Below the pieces are notes generated by a model, which ran no database searches, was not told where the DNA came from, and saw nothing but the letters and a program-made list of their open reading frames with translations. Both the position numbers and the translations under genes were made by a program. Positions 1 through 12,471 of a stretch of DNA of 64,000 nucleotides are shown here, piece after piece; within the stretch, counting starts at the first letter, position 1; the number at the start of each line of letters is the position of its first letter. Source of the stretch: Malaya genurostris (lineage: Eukaryota; Arthropoda; Insecta; Diptera; Culicidae); contig NC_080571.1 of NCBI RefSeq assembly GCF_030247185.1, forward strand, positions 46,789,002-46,853,001, given 5' to 3'.

Positions 1-2095
1 GGCCTTTTTTCAGATGGCCATTTCTCCGAAGGCCATTTTTCAGAGACTATTTTCAGAATACCATTTTTGAAGATCATTTTTTAGAGGGCCATTTCTCAGA
101 AGGCTTTTTTTTCATAAGGCCTTTTCTCAAAAGGCCGTTACTCAGAAAGCCATTTCACAAAAGGCTATTACTCAGAAGGCTATTTCTCAGAAGGGCATTT
201 CTATTACTGATTCAGTATCGTGTATAGTACAACTACAGTCCATGTTAAAAAAAGGTTGTTTTGAAGTATTTATTCGAAAGAAAGTAAAACTCGATTTTTA
301 CTTCTGTAAGTTTCACCTTTCTTTGAATCATTCTGGAGATGTGATGTAGTGATCAATCGAACTTGTGTCTAAGGAGAGTTAATTCGTCAAATGGTATTAA
401 TGGTATAAAAAATGTGTTGTGAAGTATGAAGTAACATTCTTAATTATTTGTACAGAATAAATGGATCCGCTCCAGACCGCAACTTCTGGAAGACTGAAAT
501 ATTTCAGAAGCTTAAGTATCCTGCAAAATTTTGTGTATGCAGGAATCATTAAAAATTTATTTGCGTTTTTTTTTCGATAATGACTGAGCTCAATTGCGCC
601 AAATTCCAAATTCGAGTTCAATTCCGAAGGCCATTTCGCCTAAGGCTATTTCTCAGGAGACTATTTCTCAGGCTATTTCTCAGAAGGCCATTTCTCAGAA
701 GCCAATTTTCAGAAGACCATTTTTCAGAAGGCTTTTTCTTAGAAGGCCATTTCGCAGAAGGCCATTTCTCAAAGGGCCATTCCTCAGAAGTCCATTTCTC
801 AGAAGGCCAGAAGATGACTATTGCTCAGAAAGTAATTTCTCGAAATGCTATATCTCAGAAACCAATTCTCAGAAGGTCGTTTCTAAGAAGACCATTTTTC
901 AGAAGGCTTTTTCTCAAAAGGCCATTTCTCAGGCTATTTCCCAGAAGGCCATTTCGCCGAAGGCCATTTTGACAAAGGTCACATCGCCGAAGGTCATTTC
1001 GCCAAAAGTCATTTCGCCGAAGGCCATTTATCAGAAGGCAATTATTCAGATGGCTATTTCTCAGAGAGTGTTTTTTCAGATGACTATTGCTCAGAAAGTA
1101 ATTTCTCGAAATGCTATATCTCAGAAACTAATTCTCAGAAGGTCGTTTCTAAGAAGACCATTTTTCAGAAGGCTTTTTCTCAAAAGGCCATTTCTCAGGC
1201 TATTTCTCAGAAGGCCATTTCGCCGAAGGCCATTTTGACAAAGGTCACATCGCCGAAGGTCATTTCGCCAAAAGTCATTTCGCCGAAGGCCATTTATCAG
1301 AAGGCAATTATTCAGATGGCTATTTCTCAGAGAGTGTTTTTTCAGATGACTATTGCTCAGAAAGTAATTTCTCGAAATGCTATATCTCAGAAACTAATTC
1401 TCAGAAGGTCGTTTCTAAGAAGACCATTTTTCAGAAGGCTTTTTCTCAAAAGGCCATTTCTAAGAAGGCCATTTCTCAGGCTATTTCTCAGAAGGCCATT
1501 TCGCCGAAGGCCATTTTGACAAAGGTCACATCGCCGAAGGTCATTTCGCCAAAAGTCATTTCGCCGAAGGCCATTTATCAGAACACCATTTATCAGTAGA
1601 CAATTTCTCAGCCCATTTCTCAGAAAGCCATTTCTCAGAAGTCCATTTGCCGAAGGCTATTTCTCTCAAGACTATTTCGGCAAATCTTTTCTCAGAAAGC
1701 CATTTCTCAGAAAGTGATTTCTCAGAAAGTCATTTCTCAAAAGGCTATTTTTCAGAAGCCAATTCTCAGAAGGTCGTTTCTAAGAAGACCATTTTTCAGA
1801 AGGCTTTTTCTCAAAATACCATTTCTCAGGCCATTTCTCAGAAGGCAATTTCTCAGAAGACCATTTCGTCGAAGGCCATTTCGCCGAATGCCATTTCGCC
1901 GAAGGCCATTTCGCCGAAGGCCATTTCGCCGAAGGACAATTCGTTGAAGGTCATTTCTTTGGAGGCCATTTCTTCGGAGGCCATTTCACCGAAGGTCATT
2001 TCGCCGAAAACCGTTTCTCATAAGACCGTTATTCAAAAGGTCATTTCGCCGAAGGCCATTTCGCAGAAGACCGTTTCGCCGAAGGCTAGAATGTG
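1..2095. repeat. 15-bp minisatellite with a 266-bp higher-order unit
   Basis: Two blocks (about 1-200 and 621-2092) are built of a diverged 15-bp unit, roughly GCCATTTCTCAGAAG or GCCATTTCGCCGAAG. Inside the second block a longer unit recurs: the string GATGACTATTGCTCAG occurs at 813, 1079 and 1345, a constant spacing of 266 bp. The third copy has an extra unit near 1456. Positions 202-620 between the blocks are unique-looking AT-rich sequence. The repeat is open in several frames (AISPK-like and RRPF-like peptides), but 266 is not a multiple of 3, so the open frames change from copy to copy. I regard it as non-coding. Related units recur near 42.4 and 43.1 kb. Confidence 0.9.
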
Positions 2096-4831
2096 CTTGA
2101 AATATAGAACCAAAGTTAAACTTTCTCATTATCAATAACTTGAGAAATCGATGCAAAAAACCTTTTTGACTTTATTTCTGGAATTGGAGCCCGGAACAGG
2201 TATAGCCAAAAAAAAGTTTATCTATGGTATTTAACTAACAAGACCTATATATTAAAACAGTTTTACAATTTTCTACGTTTTTTGTATCCTTGTTTTAAGT
2301 AAAGGTTTTGAATTTTTAACACTTAACACCCTATATTTTCGGAACTGGAAGTCGGATCCTCGTAACCTATGGAATCATCTTAGCTCGCTAAAACCGATCT
2401 AACCTTTTCGAAGTAATCGAAGTAAGTTCCGTTATGATGTTTTCGACCACCATTTTCGGTAATTTCATAAAAGGAAACTGGAAACCGGCATTATCAAAGT
2501 AAGTGAAACTAACAAAATCGGCATACTAGAATAATGTATTTGCCAGTTTTTTGATATTCGACTCATGAAAGCAACTAAACAAAATCAACGATAAAAGCTT
2601 CACTCGAATTCATAAACGATTGTTGTTTAACTATTTAGTTTGTGATTTCGTTCAAGATTTCGTAACGGAACTGCGACGGCTTAGAAATATTCACTTGATA
2701 TTCATTTAATCGTATATTAACCATTCAACGAAAGCTGTGGTAAAATAAATTATATAACAACAAAATCACTCAATTGAATTGCTATTTGAGACAAAATAAA
2801 AGCAATATCATTTTTTTTAGATACAGTTTTTATTGCAATATAGGAGAAATTTAGATTGAGCCAGTTTAACTTAATTCATGTATTCTTCAAGCTCTAACAG
2901 ACATAAAGCCCAACACAATTTGAACTTCAAAAAACGCTAAATTCTTAATCTATGTTTTGTTTGTTTCACGAAATATAAGTTGGAAAAATATCGTGTTATT
3001 TTATATCTTATGAACATAAATGGAACGTCTCAGATCACACAAATTCACATTCAAGAACATGTTAAATTAAGCATTTTGAAGGGTACATGAATTTGAATTC
3101 AATTGAATTTAAAAAAAAAACAAAGCTCGGAAGCCAGTGCAACTTGAAGCAAGAATCATTAGATGATAAAATACGTCCGTTAATCGATCAAGCCGCAGAA
3201 GCACATATCTTCTTGGTAGACTGCGAATTAGATCTGTAAAATTTATTTAATTTATTACGAATGGAATATTCCGTCATTTGTTACGGATTGAAGCCATTGT
3301 TGGAAAAGCCAGTCATTTGATGAGCTAGAGTTCCTATGAATTGCATTGTATGAGGTACCTGCAAATTCACACACAAAGTCTTCAACCGAAAAGTGTTCAT
3401 TTTAAGAGCCGGATAGATTCCATCATACAAGAATGCTTGAAACTCACCAACAAAGTTCTTCGAGCGATTATATAAAATGAACGACTCGGCAAAAGTTTCC
3501 GCTATTCGTGAGAATAAAGTTTTGCATCAAATAAAATAAAGTAAATGATTCCCTCATTCCAAAGGTTTCTTGTTTACGGCAGAACAGCAACAAGCTAGCG
3601 AAGGAATTTAATTCCAACTTCAGGCTGATCGTTTTATCAACTTATCTATTTTTTGTTCTTTTTTTTTCTGCAGTTCACGGTGTAGGCCAAGAGTTCGGGT
3701 GACTCAATCATTTCGCACATCGCCTGCATTAAAGTTTTAATTCCTTTTACAGTTGCAGTTATTGCCGATAACTCTTGTTTTATGTCCAACTCGACATCAG
3801 ACCGAATGATTGTTCTCTGTGGAACTACTTGTCCTATTGCTTCCTTGACATTCCGACTGCATACAATGGGAAAACTCAATAAATTCTTCAACTAACTTTC
3901 CATCCCCAGCAAAATACTGATTTGCGGAGGAGACGCATGGTTGATTACACCGAATAGAATCGTCGTACCGTCGATACCGACAAGCCACACGACTCATTCC
4001 GGTCACGTAGCAACACCTTGGTTGGGAAATCCAATTTACTACAAATAAGCTATTCTGACTGCTAAACTGCTTCGAAGCTGCAAAAACCATACCGAAATAA
4101 ATCGCACATCCCGAACCAATGTCGGGAATCGTTTTAAAGTTTTGAAAATTCTATTTTTGCACATAGTGTCTCTCGGCACTTTCAGTGAGAGACACGGGTA
4201 CGGGTCTTTCTAAGAAGTTGTTGTTTTACTTATTGTTTTTTTTTTCTTCTTATTCTATCTTTCAGCTCACTTAATTCTGTTTGCAGAGAAAGTTTTGCTT
4301 TGGATGTCACTCGTTCCGGACGGACGGAGAGTGACTGCGCTAAAGTGCAGTTTGACTCAAGTTTGCCATAATTTCTCGTCAAGAAATTAACGTCATTAGC
4401 TAATTACCTCGGACTAATATTTAGTTTTAAACGATGAGAAGCGAGGTTTCACCATCACGCCCGTTCCTCAATAAAGGGGGGTTGCTTTTATTTTGTTGTT
4501 TTGGTTGTTGTTGCTGCTACTGTCATCGTCGGTGGTATTTTTCAGATGAGATGACAGTCGCGCGTCAGCTAGATATAACTAATTTGCGAAACAATAATTG
4601 CCACTAGCTCCTCTCGGAGTGCCAATTAAGTTTGTAGTATATTGTTATAATTTGTCTTCAGTTTCGGTAAAATATTTTGACAGCACTCTTGGGTTGTTGT
4701 TTTATTTTTGTTTCTCCATTTATCTTCCTTTATAAGCATCTAGTCAAACCGATTCGTACACCAAACAGATTTTTTAATAACATTTTTCTTGAATTTCTCG
4801 TTTATAACACCGAACAGCACAAATAACTCAG
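2096..4831. other. Intronic AT-rich stretch, no gene recognised
   Basis: No coding exon is recognised here. It lies upstream of the first furin exon in the window and is inferred to be intron. Two short overlapping minus-strand open frames at 3646-4090 have an even mix of residues but no motif I recognise. They may be a remnant of a mobile-element protein. From 4200 to 4800 the strand is T-rich with short poly-T and TTG runs. Confidence 0.5.
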
Positions 4832-4996
4832 TGGAATCTGATATTCTACGGCACGGAAACGCCGGCCCAGCCGAACGACCCGATACGCCTGGGCAAACCC
4901 GGATTCAGTGATAGCAACTACGGCGGTGAAATTGAGCACAACTCACTGGAATTTGACAACGGCATTAGTAATGACCAGTGGCGAAACATGCAACAG
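4832..4996 (+). CDS. Fur1: Furin-like proprotein convertase, exon for the end of the P domain
   Basis: This 165-nt exon (55 codons, phase 0 at both ends) follows an acceptor ending CTCAG at 4831 and precedes a GTAATT donor at 4997. It begins WNLIFYGTETPAQPNDPIRL. That matches the last beta strand of the P (homo B) domain of furin-type convertases, where the family has a W-L-L-Y-G-T pattern just after the catalytic domain. The rest (GKPGFSDSNYGGEIEHNSLE and on to WRNMQQ) is the acidic linker before the C-terminal region. Furins are calcium-dependent serine proteases that cleave after basic motifs in the trans-Golgi network. The catalytic exons must lie upstream of position 1. Phase 0 at the donor fits both downstream last exons at 12472 and 44936. 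The assignment to Furin 1 rather than Furin 2 rests on remembered resemblance to Drosophila Furin 1. Confidence 0.8.
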
Positions 4997-6016
4997 GTAA
5001 TTATTATCTAACTAGTAACATCCTAAGAATAAACTTGTATCAACTCTTGCAACTGAAGATGTTTTCCAGATGATTTTGATTTACTTGAAATCTTCAGTTG
5101 TTCGATTTGGATTCCACGTGATAGCATTTATGTGACTATATTTGGTCTACAAGTTACACATGGTTTATCTAGAAGTATTGTCAATTGGAAACTACAACTT
5201 TACCCTATCTTTTTGGAAATCTTACTTGGCTCAGAACTTGCTCTGATTTTACTTTGAGAAATACACAAAACCATTAGTTTCCTTTTTTAGTAAATGCGAA
5301 TTACCAGGCCTTTCGTTTGACTCCATCCATCAAGTGTTGTTTCATTGGTCACTTTCCTCACCACAGTATTGCCGTTAGCTGAATCTCGCTGTCAACTCAT
5401 GACTTTCGTGGCTTCTTGAGGTTCCATTTGACGATGCTTCTTTTTCTATTGAGCGGAGATCTGGCCTGCTGGAAAGGTTTGTGTCATAAGGCATCATTGG
5501 GCAGTGGCAAAATGCCAAATCCGACTTAAACAAGACGCAACAATTGTATTGCTTCAAGAAGGCCAAATACATTTTTCTATGCATTTTATCTCCTACATAC
5601 AAATTCCATGGTTGATCTCAATCTTTTCAAGCCACAATAACAGATGGCCAGACATACGAGACATTTCTTTGTGAACCTCGACAGCTCAATGGATTTGAAA
5701 ATCTCTGTCACCTTTCCTTTTCCAGTTACCGCATAATGTTTTTGTCTGGTGAGCATTGTGAGTGATCAGAAAACTCACTGCAGAATGGCTCAGTACTGTT
5801 TTTTTGCAAACTCGATTTTCACTGGAACTGGTACACATGGCAAAGAATCAGTTGTGAAAAGTTCACTAGTGAACATTCTTCTCGATGATTCTCGAACAGA
5901 AGATTTTTGGGAAATGAATTTTTATAGCCGTTATATCGCAACCCTTTGCATAATACATGATGAATAAATTTACCGATGAAGAAAAACCTAAATTTTCTGA
6001 AAATATTCGGTGTGCA
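4997..6016. other. Furin intron, no feature recognised
   Basis: This is intron sequence between the P-domain exon and the first Tc1/mariner insertion. Short open frames on both strands have no recognisable motif. Confidence 0.5.
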
Positions 6017-6018
6017 TA

Positions 6019-7184
6019 AAGACTGTACCAGAAAGTATGGACGCACTTTGATTTCGCTGTAAATAATTCACAAGTGTTAGATATTCAAATTTTATTCGAT
6101 ATACAGATAATGTTAGACTACAACAACAGAATATTATTCTCAACATTTGTTACTTAGCCATTTTAGACTAGCTGGCGCACCTTCTTGCGAACGTTCCTCA
6201 TTAAATTCCGTACAGACTTCTTGGCGACAAGTTTTGACACTTTTTTCCAATCTTTTTCGAACTGTTGAATGGTTTCGGCTGCCGAGACATGTTTCCTAAG
6301 ATGTGCCTTCGTCAATGCCCAAAATTCCTCAATTGGTCGAAGTTGTGGGCAATTTGGTGGACGAAAATGACATTTTTGGTAGCATAGTATTCTACCGTTG
6401 ATTTCGAGTAGTGGCAAGAAGCAAGATCTTGCCAGAAGACAACAGGATCCTTGTGGCTTCGAATCATGGGTAGAAAACGTTTTTGTTAACATTCCTTAAT
6501 GTATATTTCGCTGTTCATTGAAGCAGTGGTGATGAAGGGTTTTGAAATCTTACCGCAGCTACAAATTGCTTGCCAGACCATAGTTTTCTTACTAAATTTT
6601 GCGACTTCAATCGATGTCTCGGACTGGTTTAACACTTGCCCTTTTTGCACCGTATAATATTGTGGTCCCGGCAAGGATTTGTGATCGAGTTTCACGTAGG
6701 TTTCGTCGTCCATGATTATGCAGTTCAAATTTCCAGCAAGAATCGTATTGTACAGCTTTCGAACCCTCGGCCTGATCGATGCTTCTTGTTTCGGACGACG
6801 TTTTGGTTTTTCTGCTTTTGGCCACATCACGAACTGAAACCTCCTTCTTTTGCTCGAACGCCTTCAGTTTACGTTTATCCAGGACCTTTTTTTCGACAAC
6901 GTTTTCGGTTTATCCTCAAAGGTGTTATCCTCACCGAACTTCCTGATTGCATTTCGCACGGCTTTTTCACTTACTCCTTCCATTTTTGCTATCTTTCTCA
7001 GTGACAGTCCGCGTTTTGAAAATCCACGTATTTCGAAACAAACTAATGAAAACGAGTAAACAACTGCACAAGTGGTTGGAGAAGAGTGTAAACAACAGGA
7101 CGCAGCCATAAAAATTGACAGATTCTGAACCATTGCGAAATGGCAGCGGTTTTTGGTTGCGTCCATACTTTCTGGAACAGTCTT
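6019..7184 (-). mobile_element. Tc1/mariner element with 27-bp inverted ends and TA target
   Basis: The ends are inverted repeats of 27 bp with one mismatch: 6019-6045 starts AAGACTGTACCAGAAAGTAT, and 7158-7184 is its complement with T for A at the ninth base. A TA dinucleotide flanks each side (6017-6018 and 7185-7186), as expected for the IS630-Tc1-mariner superfamily. The length is 1166 bp. The element lies in the furin intron, antisense to the gene, and carries a broken transposase. Confidence 0.92.
6169..7168 (-). pseudogene. Broken Tc1/mariner transposase
   Basis: Reading from 7168 down, the parts appear in order but in different frames. First is an N-terminal helix-turn-helix region (SLRKIAKMEGVSEKAVRNAI, then KFGEDNTFEDKPKTLSKK). 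Next is a second DNA-binding and linker part (EKPKRRPKQEASIRPRVRKL) leading to the first catalytic Asp in MDDETYVKLDHKSLPGPQYY. Then comes the MVWQAICSCGKISKPFI core, a WQDLASCHYSK segment in another frame with the second Asp, and RPPNCPQLRPIEEFWALTKA with the catalytic Glu. At least three frame changes separate these parts, so it cannot encode an active protein. The sequence resembles the other DD37E-type copies in this window. The exact spacing before the Glu is unclear because of a frameshift. Confidence 0.88.
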
Positions 7185-7186
7185 TA

Positions 7187-8642
7187 GGGTGGTTGATAAG
7201 TGAATTCATAGTGGTGATGTAATTAATAAAAGCAGTAAAATCTGTGATCAATAATAGTTACAATGATATTCAAAACATGAATGAAATACAATCACAAAGC
7301 ATGTTATGCAGCTGATTAAAAAATATTAGCCAATTTAGCTTGTATATTACATGCAGAAGTAACAGGAGCGCAGGGCATCGCTACGACAATACAAACGCGT
7401 CATGTAAACGTTGTTCCTGCTGTGTGTTGGAGACATGCACAATGCTGCTTTTCTGTTATTTCTATAAATCTATTTCATACTGAATAGCGTCTATTTCATA
7501 TAGTGCAGCGTAATCAACCAGCTGGAATTAAAAAAGCCTTTCGTCAATTGCATCACTATTTGGAATGTGGCAAAAATATATTGTTGATCATATTGATCAT
7601 CCTACGTTCATCAAAAAATATCGCAGTCATAATTCCTCAGTTGCGATTCGATGGTGAGGTATTTCATTATCCTGTACCACCCAATCAAACTTCGTCAGCA
7701 TCTTCATATACCACTTCTGCGATCACACTCACTTGTTTTCTCCATAAGTGGTAGATTAATTTTTGCCCGATTGCCCGATAGACAACACACCCAATTCGTT
7801 TGCTACATCTCAAACGAAAAGGTTTGGGTTACGCTTGAAACTTTTGATCACTTTTCGTTTTTTTCTTGGCGGCCTCCAGCTTTCTTTATCTATCCGATCC
7901 AATCTTCCTAGACTATCGACAAACGTTCTCCGTTGAGGACAGTAGATTTGCTCACATTCAAACATTGCGCAGCTTCGATGCCATTTCTACAAATGAAGCA
8001 ACTGAGTTTGTCTTGAAATTAAACATTTGATATTGCACGGAAAAAATGCGAGCTAACTAAACAGAAATATTACAATTGGAGTTTCTCGCTGTACCTGTTT
8101 CAAATAAAAGATTATTGATTCAGTATCTGCTGTATTTCTCATAGCACTTTTTTTTTGTTTTTGGAAATCTCGATATTCCCAAGTCCCAAAGCCCATTTTC
8201 AATTTTAGTTTTGCCGTTTTTTTCTACGCGGATTTCCGAAGATACGCAGTTTGAAATTCCTTCAGCCGATTTTTTTCAACAATTTTTTTTTTAGATTTTA
8301 CCAGATCTGGACGTTTCTGGCATTTCCAAGACATTTTTTACGCGGATTTCCGAAGTTACGTAGTTTTTTTTTGCGTGGATTTCCGAAATAATGCGTTTAT
8401 TTCACGCGGTACGTATTCACCGCGTAATAAAAAGATCTTAGCGTATATTTTCACGATCCAATCAAAGTATTCTATAATGATGTCATCCTTTTTGATTTAT
8501 CTCACATTCTTTTTTTTGGAATCGCAATTTACGAGCGAAATGGTGGCATGCAAATTCAGTTTAAAGTTGCGTGATCTTATGTTGTGTTATTGTTTTTCAC
8601 TAAATGTGGCAAAAACAGTATATAATCTATCTTTCAGCATAA
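7187..8642. other. Intronic stretch with short repeats of ACGCGGATTTCCGAA
   Basis: No gene is recognised. Between about 8225 and 8400 the phrase ACGCGGATTTCCGAA recurs at short intervals with TACGCAG or TACGTAG after it, a degenerate dispersed or tandem repeat. Short open frames at 7503-7911 and 8375-8695 show no known motif. Confidence 0.5.
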
Positions 8643-8963
8643 CTGCCCATACTCGCATATCAGTCCCATATCGATTTTCGCCAACATCGTGTTAGCTTGA
8701 GGAATGAAATCTATTCTTAATACACTCTTAGAAATTGCAATAAAAGTTGAGGGTTTGTTCAGTAAAATGTGAAAAAAATATCAACTCATGTCTGTTCCAT
8801 ATGCAAAGTACCCGCATATCAGTCCTATTCAATAATTTCATTTGTTGCAATATTGGAATAGCAAAGGTGTATTACCGATATTTCATGTAAGAATACCATG
8901 GTTTAGCGTCTTTTTCTCGACATGCTGATTTTCCATATGGAACTGATATGCAAGTATGGGCAG
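8643..8963. mobile_element. MITE with about 28-bp inverted ends
   Basis: CTGCCCATACTCGCATATCA at 8643 is matched in inverse by the stretch ending CTGATATGCAAGTATGGGCAG at 8963, with a few differences. The inverted ends run about 28 bp and enclose 321 bp without an open frame. ATAA stands on both sides and may be the target duplication. The superfamily is not assigned. Confidence 0.75.
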
Positions 8964-9534
8964 ATAAACACATAGCTACTATTATTAAATAAAACCATAA
9001 TTACCTAATTGGCATGGTCTGATGAAGCAAAATATTTTGGTCTAATGTTTGATAACAATTTTTTTTCAAAGATCACATAGAAGGAATTTAGACTACCGCT
9101 TCAAAAGATTCAGAATAAAATAGTTATCTTACAGCGGCCTCCCAGGTTTAATATCAATGAGTTGCACAGGCTCACGTATACAGAATAATTAGATCTAACT
9201 TCACATAGTATTGCAAGTAGAATTCGACCAAAATATATGCAATCTTCTATTGAATCGATTGATTGTTTCTAAAATAGTTTGGTTTGTACGTACCCTAATT
9301 CCCGACTAAAAGACAAGTAGGTTTACAATTCTTCCTACAAACAAAAATCACAGTATCGCGGAAGCAAACAATTTCTTTATAGTCATAACTATAAAAAGTC
9401 GTCCGTCATATAAGCAATAACTATGACAGAATCTAATTATCAACTTTCCTATTCGCGTGAGAGATTCTTTATGTGCTTTGACTAGATTAAGTTTTTGAGT
9501 TTGTTTTCTAGTGTCATTGTGCTCAGACATATTT

Positions 9535-9860
9535 CATTCAGATTGATTCGGGTAGTTAAAAAAAACATGTCTGGGTTGGCGATTCAAAGCATGCAGAGCT
9601 GGTATTACAATCCAATTGTAGTATGTTCGAGTCCCGACTTGGAAGGATTCTTTCTGTTGAAACAGAAATTCCAAATTCCACTGAAGGAATATGATGCCAT
9701 GACTTTGCTTCACAAAAGCATGCTTCAACGCTAATGTCATATTTTCGGCAATGTTTCTCAAACCAAGCGTATCAGAAATAATACATTTGAACGTGAGCTA
9801 AAATCTGGCAACACCAAAATAAAGCTTGACATTTTTTCACATAAACGTACTCAGAACGTT
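9535..9860. repeat. Dispersed repeat, first copy, holding a possible tRNA-like insert
   Basis: The left part (CAGATTGATTCGGGTAGTT) and right part (CACAAAAGCATGCTTCA, then CTTGACATTT) match 11270-11360, where the two parts are directly joined. The extra 150 bp here (about 9559-9709) begins with a run of A and contains GTTCGAGTCCCGAC. That resembles the B box of a Pol III promoter, so a tRNA-derived SINE insertion is possible. No clear A box or target duplication was found. Confidence 0.45.
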
Positions 9861-9911
9861 TTGATGTACAAGCGCTATTTGTGTTGTTTACAGTGATTTT
9901 AAAGAATCAAT

Positions 9912-10933
9912 TTGGCTAAAAAATGGAAATTTAAAGAGAACGATTTCGTTGGATTATTTTTCCCAACCTTCGACGTGGATTATCTCAACAAGAGAGCGTC
10001 GATAAACTTAGTTCTTTGTATGGCGATGAAGCACCATCAAAAACCACTGTATATCGCTGATATAGTGAATTCCATCGTGGTCGTAGTTCGGTCGCCGAAG
10101 AATTTCGTGAAGGTCGTCCAAAAACAGTTGTTTTGCCAGAAACCATCGATACTGTGCTTGAATTGATAATGCAAGATCGTCATGTGACATACCGTGAGAT
10201 AGAGGCATCCTTGGGCATTAGTTCCACACGCGTGCATTTAATATTGCATAAACAGTTGGTCGTAAAAAAAGGTTTGTTCTCTTTGGACCATGTTGCACAA
10301 TGTGACAATCGTTCAAAAAGAGGCGCGTGTCGGTTGGTGCAAGGAAATGTTAAAAAATACGATCGCGTTTCATTACCCGATGTATATAAGATCGTAACTG
10401 GTGACGAATCGTGGATGTATACGTATGAGCCGGAAACAAAACAGCAATCGACTGTGTGGGTGTTCCAAGACGAGCCAACTCCAACAAAAGTTGTTCGTGC
10501 ACGAAGCACTTCGAAGCAAATGGTCGCCTGTTTTTCGTAAGAACGAGTCATATGGCAACTGTGCCGCAGGAGCAACTGAATGGTACACAACCATTTGTTT
10601 GACTGAAGTCTTTGGAGAAATTCGCAAAACGAACAAGAGAAGATGAATCATCCTCCATCACGACAATGCGAGCTCTCACACATCAGCTCAAACTAGCGCC
10701 AAAACGTCGAATTGATGGGTCATCCTCCGTACAGCCCTGACTTGGTACCCAATGATTTCTTTTTATTGCTGCATATCAAGGAAAAAATGTGTGGTCAACG
10801 ATTTTCGACGCCAGAAAATGCTGTTGAAGCATTCAAAAACCAAGTTTTTCAGGCACCATCTTCACAGTGGCAAAACTGTTTTTCCGATTGGTTCGAACGC
10901 ATGCAAAAGTGTATTGATCATCATGGAGAATAG
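9912..10933 (+). pseudogene. Broken mariner (DD34D-type) transposase
   Basis: From 9912 the reading frame begins AKKWKFKENDFVGLFF. It continues in other frames through the helix-turn-helix region (HVTYREIEASLGISSTRVHL), the first catalytic Asp in TGDESWMYTYEPETKQQSTV, and PTPTKVVRARSTSKQMVACF. Then follow WYTTICLTEVFGEIRKTNKR, the second Asp in ILHHDNASSHTSAQ, and the third in GHPPYSPDLVPNDFF, ending QRFSTPENAVEAFKN and CIDHHGE. These are classic mariner motifs (HHDN and YSPDLxPxDF). At least three frameshifts and an in-frame stop near 10646 break it. I could not find its inverted ends. It lies on the same strand as furin, inside its intron. Confidence 0.9.
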
Positions 10934-11139
10934 TTTGAAAAACAATAAAGCCATTTTCACATTTGTTTGTTTTTATTCGCTATTTTCGAAATAGTGGCCC
11001 TCGTAATGAACCAATGATTCCCCAAGAACCACTGGATGCTGATGAGATTGATTCTCTCCGCAGAAAAAAGGGATCGATTAGATCCAGAAGAGATACTGCA
11101 GCGGATTCGTTAAAGATGAGACATAAAAATATGAATGCA

Positions 11140-11420
11140 ATTAAAAAACCCTTCTTAATCCACCTAGTGGTGTGATAATGCCTTTCTCTTCTTTCATAAC
11201 AGTCTCATGAAAATGTATTTCATAATTTTATTAAATAATTTCGGATACTAATTTCAAAACTAATTGATTCAGATTGATTCGAGTAGTTCACAAAAGCATG
11301 CTTCAGTGTTTATGTCACACAGTCAGCATCATTTTTCCAAATTAGTGCTTGACATTTGCGTTGCCTATTTGTAATCAGTGATGCTAATCTAAAAAAAGCC
11401 TTCTTAGTCCACTTAGTGGA
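11140..11420. repeat. Dispersed mosquito-type repeats (CACCTAGTGG family)
   Basis: Sequence from 11150 (TTAATCCACCTAGTGGTGTG, then ATAATGCCTTTCTCTT) recurs at 63480 with moderate divergence, and in inverse near 43800-43840. A related start (TTAGTCCACTTAGTGGAA) occurs at 11402. The part at 11270-11360 is the second, uninterrupted copy of the repeat at 9535. No coding capacity is seen. Confidence 0.55.
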
Positions 11421-12471
11421 ATTTTCATATATCTTGAAAAATCACCATAGGGGGAAGTACATGAAATTTTCGAAATCGAAAAAAAATTTTTGATGCCAAA
11501 AGGCTTAGAATTGCATGAAACGTCGAGATTTAGTGTCATCTCGAAAAAAAAAATTTTTGAAAAAATCGACTTTTTGGGACGACCGGATAACTCACGAAAG
11601 GCCACGCACAAGAGTGTAGAACTTTTTTTCAAGTTATCTTAAATAATTACCTTAAATTTATCAATAGCAATTATCTTGTCTTAGCTTTTTGTCCTCACCA
11701 TCTGAAAAATGTCCATTTTTTATGTAAACATTATGTACTGAACTCTTGAAAAAAAGCATTCAACTTTTGTTCTGTGTACTGAAACTAAATTAATTGAGTG
11801 ATGCCACTTTCCATGAAACTCCTAATGACCCTGGTATCATTTTATCGTCTTGGTGTTCGAAATCTTAACACACAAAAAAGACATAAGAAATTGGTCCAAT
11901 ATATCTTTGTTTAATTTGGTTATTTTACTGGTTATTATGTAAACTCAAATCTGGAACAAATCCTATACCGTCACTAGGATTCGCAGCATAAGACATTTCC
12001 AGCACAGAGAGCAACTCATCTGCTGGGATTTCCGTCAACAGGTCAGCAGGAATCCCCCGGGTGAAAGAGACCACCCGGTTGGAAATAACTTATCCACAAT
12101 TTGTGTACCGTTTCAACCTCACTTGTCAACATCAGCCGGCGTTTGTCCCTGGGTTTATGAGTGAGGGGGAATTGTGAGGGGGAAGGGAAACAACAATGTT
12201 CTTGTGGGTCGTTATACATGTTGTGGATGTTGGATATGCAATGTTTAAGCATTTCCCTGCGGTAGGCATAACTGCCAGCAAAATGAATCATTATTCAAGA
12301 AGTTATTATCCGATTTAACTAGCTTCCGGTGAGATTGTCCGCATTGATAGTGCTGATAACTCGTATTGTTTCCTGTCTTTGTTGATGCTTATAATAACAT
12401 AACCTTTAAACTACTGACCGTCTAATTGTCGATAATCTGTGTTAATCACAACTCTCTATTTGTTGTTACAG
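11421..12471. other. Furin intron before the short last exon
   Basis: No gene or repeat structure is recognised. A polypyrimidine-poor but plausible acceptor (TTGTTGTTACAG) ends the stretch at 12471. Confidence 0.45.

Noticed and set aside
580..2138. Long open frames with RRPF and AISPK repeats
   Set aside because: They are translations of a 15-bp minisatellite. The 266-bp higher-order unit shifts frame between copies, and there is no splice or family support.
3646..4090. Two overlapping minus-strand frames of 81 and 97 aa
   Set aside because: No recognisable motif, not clearly spliced, and possibly a transposon remnant. Not called as a gene.
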